A DNA stretch of 20,182 nucleotides, from positions 1 to 20,182 of the forward strand of contig JBBROO010000050.1 of assembly GCA_038229295.1 (NCBI GenBank), in the 5' to 3' direction. Below are positions 15,946 through 20,182 of the stretch, in pieces (the first letter of the stretch is position 1; each line of letters starts with the position of its first letter). The notes beneath the pieces were generated by a model that made no database searches, was not told where the DNA came from, and saw only the letters and a list, made by a program, of their open reading frames with translations. The translations under genes were made by a program, and so were the position numbers. Source of the DNA: JAJPGZ01 sp038229295. GTDB lineage: Bacteria > Verrucomicrobiota > Verrucomicrobiia > Chthoniobacterales > UBA10450.

Positions 15946-16992
15946 ATGCTTACGCAGTTGCAGTTCAAAAACTTTCGTTGCTTCGAGTCGCTCTCGATTG
16001 CACTGCGGCCGGGATTTAATTTCTTCATCGGCGCGAATGGGGAAGGGAAGACATCGATTCTGGAAGCTGCTTGCGTCCTCTTGCGTTTGCAATCGCAGCG
16101 CAGTTCGACGCTCGCGCCGCTCGTTAGGCTGGGCGCGAAATCGTTCGGGCTGCGCGGAGAATTTGACGGTCATGAGATGTCGTTTCGCTACGGCGCGTTA
16201 CATCGACAATTGCAATTCGATCGCGCGGAGCAACGCACGAGCACGGAGTATTTGCGGGTCGCGCGCGTGGTTTCGTTTGCCAATATCGACATCGATCTCA
16301 TGCGCGGGAGCGGGGAACCGCGGCGGCGTTATTTGGATTTCATCGGCGCGCAGATCGAGCCGACGTATCGGCCCACCCAGCGCGCCTACGAACGGGCCTT
16401 GCGGTCTCGCAACGCGCTCTTGAAGTCGGCGCAACCGCGACCGCGCGAACTGGCGGCCTACGATTCGCCGTTGATCGAGAATGGAACGCGGCTGCGTGCG
16501 ATGCGCGCGAAGATGGTCGAACAACTCACGCCCCATGTCGCGGCGGCGCATCACCAGATCAGCGAGACCAAAGAAAAGATCGACATGTACTTTTCGCCGG
16601 GCTGCGCGGAAGATTTCGCAGCCGATCTCGCGCGATCTCGCGAAAAGGAAATGCGCTTGCGCCAAACCGTGGTTGGCCCGCATCGCGACGATGTCGATCT
16701 TTTCGTCGATGGCATGCCGGCGAATGTTTTCGCATCCGAAGGACAGCAGCGCACGCTCGCGCTCGCGCTAAAGATTGCGCAAGCGCGCATCTTCACCGAC
16801 GAAACTTCGCGGCCGCTTTTGTTAATCGACGATGTCTTTGGCGAACTCGATCCCGCGCGCCGAAATTCCTTTCTCGCGTGTTTGCCCGCGGATTCACAAA
16901 AGCTTGTGACCGCGACAACGCTGCAATGGCGGGAAGACTTTCGCGAAGGCACGACCTTCGAGTTGCAAGATCGACAACTCAAAGTCGCGTAG
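15946..16992 (+). CDS. recF: DNA replication and repair protein RecF
   Basis: A 348-residue SMC/ABC-type ATPase that binds ssDNA-dsDNA junctions and helps load RecA at gaps. The N-terminus MLTQLQFKNFRCFESL is typical. Walker A is GANGEGKTS (residues 29-37), the ABC signature region is SEGQQRTLALALKIAQ, and Walker B is PLLLIDDVFGELD. The frame extends upstream to 15862, but that part is a REP pair, so ATG 15946 is chosen. No good ribosome site is visible; the dispersed word (TGTCGATCT, 15934-15942) occupies that position. Another copy lies near the stop (16968). Here recF lies away from dnaA and dnaN, next to a RAYT gene. Confidence 0.95.
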   Translation: MLTQLQFKNFRCFESLSIALRPGFNFFIGANGEGKTSILEAACVLLRLQSQRSSTLAPLVRLGAKSFGLRGEFDGHEMSFRYGALHRQLQFDRAEQRTSTEYLRVARVVSFANIDIDLMRGSGEPRRRYLDFIGAQIEPTYRPTQRAYERALRSRNALLKSAQPRPRELAAYDSPLIENGTRLRAMRAKMVEQLTPHVAAAHHQISETKEKIDMYFSPGCAEDFAADLARSREKEMRLRQTVVGPHRDDVDLFVDGMPANVFASEGQQRTLALALKIAQARIFTDETSRPLLLIDDVFGELDPARRNSFLACLPADSQKLVTATTLQWREDFREGTTFELQDRQLKVA

Positions 16993-17065
16993 ATGAATGG
17001 CGACGGTGCGTGTGATGAATTGCGAAGGCCGCGCAACTGAATTGCGAAAGTCGCGTAGCCGAAAA

Positions 17066-17153
17066 GGTGGATCGCGACCTCCGGGCGCGATGCTAAAAAC
17101 AAATGCGCCTTCGGCGCCTAACTTACCAACGCGCTCGGAGATCGCGTTCCACC
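17066..17153. repeat. paired REP element (GTGG type), copy 2, 5' of the RAYT gene
   Basis: An 88-bp element with arms GGTGGATCGCGACCTCC and GGAGATCGCGTTCCACC. In each, GTGGA is followed by an 8-bp stem with one mismatch at the same position, around a TCC loop. The centre holds GCGCC-TTC-GGCGC. It ends 17 bp before the chosen RAYT start. Short direct repeats (TTGCGAA, AAGTCGCGTAG) between 16979 and 17065 separate it from the recF stop. Confidence 0.88.
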
Positions 17154-17170
17154 ATGTTAGCGTAACCTCG

Positions 17171-17638
17171 GTGAAGAAATTATATCGCGGCTTTGCGCGT
17201 CGGCCGCAGCACGAAGTGCCTAGTTGGGTCGAAGACGGAGCGCTTTTTCACATCCGCATCGGGCAAGATCGACATGTTGCGCAGTCATGCCTAACGAGCG
17301 CCGACCTTGCGCCACTCCTTCTGGAATCTGCACGATTCTTTGAGCAGACGCAGCGCTGGCACATCACGTTGTTCGTGCTCATGCCGGATCATCTGCATGC
17401 GCTGCTCTCATTTCCGGCGCAGGAAGCGATGAGCGCGGTCATCAGCGACTGGAAACGTTTTCAAACGACGCGCCGCAGTGTCGTATGGCAGGACGGTTAT
17501 TTCGATCATCGCCTTCGCGACGACGAACGCGGCGAGCAGTTGTCGATCAAGATGGATTACATGCGAAATAATCCTGTCGCCGCGGGCTTGTGCGCGCATC
17601 CCGAAGACTGGCCGTGGAAAATCGACCCATTCGCTTAG
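17171..17638 (+). CDS. REP-associated tyrosine transposase (RAYT, Y1_Tnp/IS200-like)
   Basis: A 155-residue HUH enzyme when started at GTG 17171. The frame is open to 16997, but that stretch is the REP element, so the upstream ATGs are doubtful. The metal-binding HUH motif is MPDHLHALL (H74, H76). WQDGYFDHRLR and MDYMRNNPVAAGL follow. Tyr130 in DYM aligns with the catalytic Tyr115 of E. coli TnpA-REP, and the tail DWPW is typical. RAYTs cut and rejoin single-stranded REP DNA at a GTAG/GTGG tetranucleotide and are usually single-copy domesticated relatives of IS200/IS605 transposases. All catalytic residues are present, so it appears intact. It is flanked by GTGG-type REP pairs, its likely substrate. 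Confidence 0.88.
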   Translation: MKKLYRGFARRPQHEVPSWVEDGALFHIRIGQDRHVAQSCLTSADLAPLLLESARFFEQTQRWHITLFVLMPDHLHALLSFPAQEAMSAVISDWKRFQTTRRSVVWQDGYFDHRLRDDERGEQLSIKMDYMRNNPVAAGLCAHPEDWPWKIDPFA

Positions 17639-17679
17639 CAGGTGTCTCGCGACGGTGGATGGCGACGATGGATTGCGAA

Positions 17680-17764
17680 GGTGGATCGCGACCTCCGGGC
17701 GCGATGTTAACCAAATGCGCCTTCGGCGCCCAATTACCAACGCGCTCGGAGATCGCGTTCCACC
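17680..17764. repeat. paired REP element (GTGG type), copy 3, 3' of the RAYT gene
   Basis: An 85-bp element that matches copy 2 almost exactly along both arms and the GCGCC-TTC-GGCGC hairpin, with a 3-bp shorter spacer. It begins 41 bp after the RAYT stop. The intervening 17639-17679 contains the short repeats GACGGTGGATGGCGACGATGG, broken forms of the GTGGATCGCGA foot. Confidence 0.88.
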
Positions 17765-17798
17765 TTGCAGAAGTGTGGCGGCAGCCTTTTAGTTCGAT

Positions 17799-18359
17799 AT
17801 GCGCCATGTAGGGAACGAGGGGAAAAAGAGTTTCGCGGGGTCGTTGCTCGTGGCGCATCCGAACATGCTCGATCCGAATTTTCGCCGCGCCGTGCTTTTC
17901 ATTTCTGCGCACGAAGCCGACGAAGGCGCACTCGGTGTGATTTTGAATCGGCCGCTGGACAAACAGGTGGCCGATCTCGTTACGGAAACGCCGCCGGAAG
18001 GTCTGGCCGATGTTCCCGTTTTCCTGGGCGGACCGGTCGGAAGAAATCAACTCATGTTCGCCGCGTTCGAATGGGAGAAGGGCCACGGCTTGAAAATTAA
18101 TCACAGCGTCAATGTCGATGAAGCGAGCGCGATCGCGGATACCGACCCGGCTTCGATTTGCGCGTTCGTCGGCTACGCCGGTTGGGGCGCGGGCCAACTC
18201 GAAGCGGAGATGAAACAAAAAGCGTGGGTGTTGCAAAAGCCGAGTCGCGCGATGTTGAATCCGAAACGGCTTCCGAAACTTTGGTTCGAGATCATGAACA
18301 AACTCGGGCCGTGGTACAAAATGCTCGCGGCTGCGCCGGACGATCCCTCATTGAACTGA
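17799..18359 (+). CDS. YqgE/AlgH family protein (UPF0301)
   Basis: A 186-residue protein with the family's hallmarks: GSLLVAHPNMLDPNFRRAVLF, GALGVILNRPLDKQVADL, VFLGGPVGRNQLMF, FVGYAGWGAGQLEAEM and a C-terminal LWFEIMNKLG. The length is usual for the family. The cellular role is not settled; AlgH was named from alginate regulation in Pseudomonas, and the fold suggests no clear enzyme. ATG 17799 (MRHVGNEGKKSFAGSLL) is 34 bp after REP copy 3. It is the last ordinary chromosomal gene before the cassette array, with 115 bp to the first core site. Confidence 0.92.
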   Translation: MRHVGNEGKKSFAGSLLVAHPNMLDPNFRRAVLFISAHEADEGALGVILNRPLDKQVADLVTETPPEGLADVPVFLGGPVGRNQLMFAAFEWEKGHGLKINHSVNVDEASAIADTDPASICAFVGYAGWGAGQLEAEMKQKAWVLQKPSRAMLNPKRLPKLWFEIMNKLGPWYKMLAAAPDDPSLN

Positions 18360-18419
18360 ATGCTCAACTCGTCACGGCGAACAATTTTCTGTTTCGACTG
18401 GTTAAACTTAAGCCGGATT

Positions 18420-18454
18420 AGACCCAAAATTTGGGCCTTTCTCTGGAAAGGTCC
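18420..18454. terminator. two overlapping stem-loops between YqgE and the cassette array
   Basis: A palindrome AGRCCC-AAAATTT-GGGCCT (18420-18438) shares its right arm with a second hairpin, GGGCCTTTC-TCTG-GAAAGGTCC (18433-18454, one G-U pair). The two cannot form at once. No U tract follows on the + strand. It may terminate the YqgE transcript or mark the array boundary. CGGATTAG directly precedes it, as at the glnA-side boundary of the lone cassette. Confidence 0.5.
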
Positions 18455-18465
18455 AAAAAATAGTT

Positions 18466-18807
18466 CTACTTCTCGTTAGGTGTTGTGAGCATTCGTTTTA
18501 CTTGCGGCGCACCGTGGTCAAATTCCTCCAGCCACGGTGCTTGGCGGCTTCTGCGATTTGCGGCTTCGGCAGCTGTCCGGTTGCGACGCACGGCTTCTCG
18601 TTCCACACACGTCATGGCTTCTTCTCGTGCGACGCGCAGGCTGTTTGCTTGCCTTCCCGGCAGAGTTTTGGTTCGATCATCGGCCGTGCAGCCATGTCGT
18701 TTCCCCGCAGAGTTCACGTGCCACGCCCGTTCCGCGGCGACGCGCACACCTAACCAGGCGATGCAGCCAACCGCGACTGTCCCTATGCCCAGCTGTAAAC
18801 CTTTCAT
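18466..18807 (-). CDS. hypothetical membrane-anchored protein, reverse-oriented in cassette 1
   Basis: A 113-residue ORF from ATG 18807 (a GTG at 18816 is also in frame). An N-terminal hydrophobic stretch (GLQLGIGTVAVGCIAWLGV) is followed by a charged, Glu/Arg-rich soluble region. The N-terminus is encoded within the attC site, and the stop lies at the upstream core site (TPNEK, where CCTAAC encodes PN). Its amino-acid composition is more protein-like than that of the two + strand ORFs over the same DNA (18502-18753 and 18485-18838), whose Ser/Cys/Arg-rich products look like antisense translations. If real, the gene runs against the array direction. No family recognised. Confidence 0.45.
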   Translation of the reverse strand: MKGLQLGIGTVAVGCIAWLGVRVAAERAWHVNSAGKRHGCTADDRTKTLPGRQANSLRVAREEAMTCVEREAVRRNRTAAEAANRRSRQAPWLEEFDHGAPQVKRMLTTPNEK

Positions 18808-18849
18808 GAACGCCACTTGTAACTCGCGCGGTGGCTGATCTTGGTCTCG
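18475..18849 (+). mobile_element. integron cassette 1
   Basis: The unit runs from the first core site GTTAGGT (18475-18481) to the cut point in the R'' core of attC1 (18849). It has one complete attC at its 3' end. There is no R' partner upstream of the first core, so this is the 5' edge of the array. The coding content is uncertain (see the reverse-oriented ORF). Confidence 0.75.
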
Positions 18850-18855
18850 TTAGGT
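18748..18855 (+). repeat. attC1 recombination site
   Basis: R' core ACCTAAC (18748-18754) and R'' core GTTAGGT (18849-18855) enclose 108 bp. The left arm AGCCAACCGCG pairs with the right arm CGCGGTGGCT, leaving one A unpaired (extrahelical base). Translated in frame, the left end gives the peptide NQAMQPT, a tell-tale of attC read-through in predicted proteins. Confidence 0.9.
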
Positions 18856-19513
18856 CTTACACGCGCGATGTTTGCAACGATCCTCTGGGGTGACGATCAA
18901 GTGCCGGTTCTTCAGCGTGACTGGCGGCGGCACTCTACACGCCTCCCTTACCGCAAGACCTATAGCCTCAAGGTCGGCGAGAGGTGGCACGATGCGCCCA
19001 CGACAGCCGATCAGTGGGAGCACTACGTCGAGCTTGGCGATGAGATCGTGCCGGCTGGCGCAGCGATCGCCCGCGAACTGATGACCGAGGGAGCAGTCAT
19101 CGCGCTTTGGACTGAGTGTTGGGGGAGGCGCCCTGTGTTCATGTCACCCGAGCTGATCGCCGTTGAGCCGAAGGGAGAGCTTGCGGACATTCTACGCCAG
19201 CTCCACGCCGCCAATGGCCGACGGTGGGGTGGCCTACCCGATGTGGTTGCCCTGTTTCCCGATGGTCGCGTCGTCATGCGCGAGGCGAAGGTCCGGGGCA
19301 AGGATCGCCTGAGCAAGACGCAGCATCCTTTCGCACGCGCCGCTCGCGCGCTCCTCGGCGACAGACTTGAATTGGCCGTCGTGGAGTGGGCAGATGAACG
19401 CCCCAAAAAGACCTAACCAGGCGATGCAGCGAACCGCGGACCGTCCTTATGCCTAGCGTTGAGAGCATCCGAACATCATTTCTCGCTCGCGCGGTCGCTG
19501 ATCTTGGGTCTCG
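18849..19513 (+). mobile_element. integron cassette 2 (nuclease-like gene)
   Basis: The unit lies between the cut points of attC1 and attC2. One gene on the + strand fills it, with a 12-bp 5' leader after the core and its stop codon in the attC R' box. There is no room for its own promoter. Confidence 0.82.
18868..19416 (+). CDS. putative PD-(D/E)XK nuclease-like (VRR-NUC-type) cassette protein
   Basis: A 182-residue protein from ATG 18868, 13 bp after the attC1 core; the frame is open to 18841, but that is attC. The C-terminal half contains GGLPDVVALF (D125), then VVMREAKV (E139, K141) and LSKTQHPFARAA (Q152). Together these form the PD...EXK...Q pattern of VRR-NUC-like nucleases of the PD-(D/E)XK superfamily. 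The N-terminal ~110 residues (two Trp-rich segments, WGDD and WTECWGRRPVF) are not recognised. The stop TAA is within the attC2 R' core, as expected for a cassette gene. A role in defence or DNA processing would fit a nuclease, but nothing around it confirms this. Confidence 0.6.
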   Translation: MFATILWGDDQVPVLQRDWRRHSTRLPYRKTYSLKVGERWHDAPTTADQWEHYVELGDEIVPAGAAIARELMTEGAVIALWTECWGRRPVFMSPELIAVEPKGELADILRQLHAANGRRWGGLPDVVALFPDGRVVMREAKVRGKDRLSKTQHPFARAARALLGDRLELAVVEWADERPKKT

Positions 19514-19519
19514 TTAGGT
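19411..19519 (+). repeat. attC2 recombination site
   Basis: R' ACCTAAC (19411-19417) and R'' GTTAGGT (19513-19519), 109 bp. The arms AGCGAACCGCG and CGCGGTCGCT pair with one extrahelical A. The outer 20 bp on each side differ from attC1 at only one or two positions, while the centre is different. Confidence 0.92.
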
Positions 19520-20099
19520 CTTATGAATCGCTCCATCATCCTCGCAGCAATCATCATCAGCATAACCATTCTCTTGAACGGCTTCCTTGAGAGACAAGTT
19601 CACATCCGGCCCACGCCTTCGGCCCCGGCAACCTCGGTTGCGTCGGTGAATCAGACGATTGCGGTTTTGCCCTTCACAACGAGCAGCTCCGATGGAGCCG
19701 ACAACTCGTTGGCCAATGGTATTCAGAGTGAGATCATCACTCGTCTTACCGCGCAGCACGTCAAGGCGGCAGGCGCTCAAGAGCCGCCTCACGCGGGCGC
19801 GTTTTTGCGCGGCAGCGTTCAGCGCGCTGGCAATCGCATCCGGATCAACGTGCAGCTAGTGGACGCCGCCACTGGAACTCCGCATTGGGCTGAATCGTAT
19901 GATCGAGAGCTGACCGATGTTTTTGCCCTAGAGAGCGAGATTGCAGAGAATGTCGCCAAGAGCATTGTCGCACAGCAAAAGACCTAACCATGCGATGCAG
20001 CGAACGCCTACCCGCTGTTCGCTCCACACTTTTTATGACTAAACTACTTCATCCCCGATCAACGCTCGCCCTCGGTAGGCGTCGCTGATCTTTGTCTCG
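19513..20099 (+). mobile_element. integron cassette 3 (TolB-like domain gene)
   Basis: The unit lies between the cut points of attC2 and attC3. It is filled by one + strand gene whose ATG is 3 bp after the core site and whose TAA is in the attC3 R' core. Confidence 0.85.
19523..19987 (+). CDS. membrane-anchored short TolB-N/FlgO-like domain protein, cassette-borne
   Basis: A 154-residue protein. An N-terminal hydrophobic anchor (IILAAIIISITILLNGFL, residues 4-21) is followed by a Pro/Ala linker. Then comes a domain with IAVLPFTTSSSDGADNSLANGI, FLRGSVQRAGNRIRINVQLVDA, GTPHWAESYDREL and VFALESEIAENVAKSI. This is the pattern of the TolB amino-terminal/FlgO-like domain often fused to adenylate cyclases, kinases and TPR proteins. 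The usual ~35 residues between the EIITRL helix and the LRGSV strand are shortened to about 16, and no effector domain follows. It therefore looks like a compact stand-alone version facing the periplasm. The domain probably binds a partner or ligand; its function here is unknown. Confidence 0.72.
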   Translation: MNRSIILAAIIISITILLNGFLERQVHIRPTPSAPATSVASVNQTIAVLPFTTSSSDGADNSLANGIQSEIITRLTAQHVKAAGAQEPPHAGAFLRGSVQRAGNRIRINVQLVDAATGTPHWAESYDRELTDVFALESEIAENVAKSIVAQQKT

Positions 20100-20105
20100 T
20101 TAGAC
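19982..20105 (+). repeat. attC3 recombination site
   Basis: R' ACCTAAC (19982-19988) and R'' GTTAGAC (20099-20105), 124 bp. The arms AGCGAACGCCTACC and GGTAGGCGTCGCT give a 13-bp stem with one extrahelical A, the longest of the four sites. Confidence 0.92.
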
Positions 20106-20107
20106 CC

Positions 20108-20182
20108 ATGAGAGCATCACTACTATTTCTTTGTGCGTTATTGTTCCCGAGCCTGCAAGCGCTCGCGGCTACGCCCGCACCT
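20108..20182 (+). CDS. start of a secreted or periplasmic protein, cassette 4 (cut by window end)
   Basis: ATG 20108 lies 2 bp after the attC3 core and opens a frame to the window edge, 25 codons. It encodes a short basic start, a Leu-rich core and ASP-type small residues (MRASLLFLCALL, then LQALAA). This is a clear signal peptide with likely cleavage after LQALA or close by. The mature protein lies outside the window, so no family can be named. Confidence 0.7.
   Translation, partial: MRASLLFLCALLFPSLQALAATPAP

Larger units (their letters stand above)
17066..17764 (+). mobile_element. REPtron: RAYT gene flanked by paired REP elements
   Basis: The transposase gene 17171-17638 is bracketed by two elements of the same family (17066-17153 and 17680-17764) in the same orientation, the arrangement described for REP-associated tyrosine transposases. 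A third element without a transposase is 2.1 kb away. The unit lies between recF and the YqgE gene. Confidence 0.83.
18475..20182 (+). mobile_element. integron cassette array without integrase in view (CALIN or distal array)
   Basis: Three complete attC sites (18748-18855, 19411-19519, 19982-20105) define cassettes 1-3 and the start of a fourth, all with attC 3' of the cassette on the + strand. The attC ends are nearly identical to each other, as in sedentary chromosomal integrons. The 5' neighbour is the YqgE gene, not an intI gene, and no integrase is found anywhere in the window; one could lie beyond 20182. Confidence 0.87.

Noticed and set aside
18360..18474. An attI site at the array's 5' edge
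   Set aside because: Only one core site is visible, with no integrase gene or integrase-binding direct repeats that I can recognise; kept as an unassigned boundary.
18485..18838. Plus-strand ORFs in cassette 1 (including 18502-18753)
   Set aside because: Their Ser/Cys/Arg-rich products look like antisense translation, and one reads through attC (NQAMQPT peptide); the minus frame is more protein-like, though not proven.
1..20182. CRISPR array, tRNA, rRNA or riboswitch
   Set aside because: No regularly spaced identical repeats and no tRNA, rRNA or known aptamer pattern was seen. The repeated words are irregularly spaced and mostly inside genes.

Overview
The window is GC-rich chromosomal DNA. 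It has no rRNA or tRNA and no intact phage or plasmid module. Core genes (dnaE, recF, glnA-glnB, tatA, a YqgE/AlgH gene) sit beside repeat-rich gaps and integron cassettes. The gene content, PII/glutamine synthetase arrangement, REP-type repeats and cassette style suggest a free-living Verrucomicrobiota bacterium, possibly of the Chthoniobacterales. That placement is an inference from overall look, not from a marker-gene comparison.

Layout. 1-1084: a LOG-family nucleotide phosphoribohydrolase-like gene on the + strand, meeting tail to tail a minus-strand cluster (6466-1073). Read in transcription order, that cluster holds two overlapping small ORFs, two multi-pass GT-C type membrane proteins, a TatA-like translocase subunit, an acyl carrier protein and a GT4 glycosyltransferase. 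This looks like an envelope glycan or glycolipid locus. 6541-7178: one integron gene cassette (YcxB-like gene plus attC) inserted alone on the minus strand. 7252-9165: glnA downstream of glnB (nitrogen assimilation), minus strand, with an inverted repeat in the gap. 9300-9416: a palindromic MITE-like element. 9466-12954: dnaE. 12951-14801 and 14967-15698: an AsmA-like envelope protein and a DUF4230 protein, minus strand. 15946-16992: recF. 17066-17764: a RAYT transposase gene bracketed by two copies of a paired REP element; a third copy lies at 14863-14950. 17799-18359: YqgE/AlgH gene. 18475-20182: an integron cassette array that runs off the end of the window, with three complete attC sites and four cassettes, one of them cut by the window edge.

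Four layers of structure lie on top of the genes. (1) A non-palindromic 9-mer, AGATCGACA, occurs at least 30 times where about 0.15 copies are expected. It is read in all three codon phases and has a 22:8 strand bias. (2) GCCTAAC/GTTAGGC, a perfect match to the attC core consensus, occurs 19 times outside the cassettes. (3) At least two families of REP elements are present (GTGG type with its RAYT, and GTAG type before recF). (4) Near-identical attC ends occur both in the array and in the lone cassette 11 kb away, although no integrase gene is in the window. The dispersed 9-mer and the cassette/REP mobility layer are the parts most worth following up.
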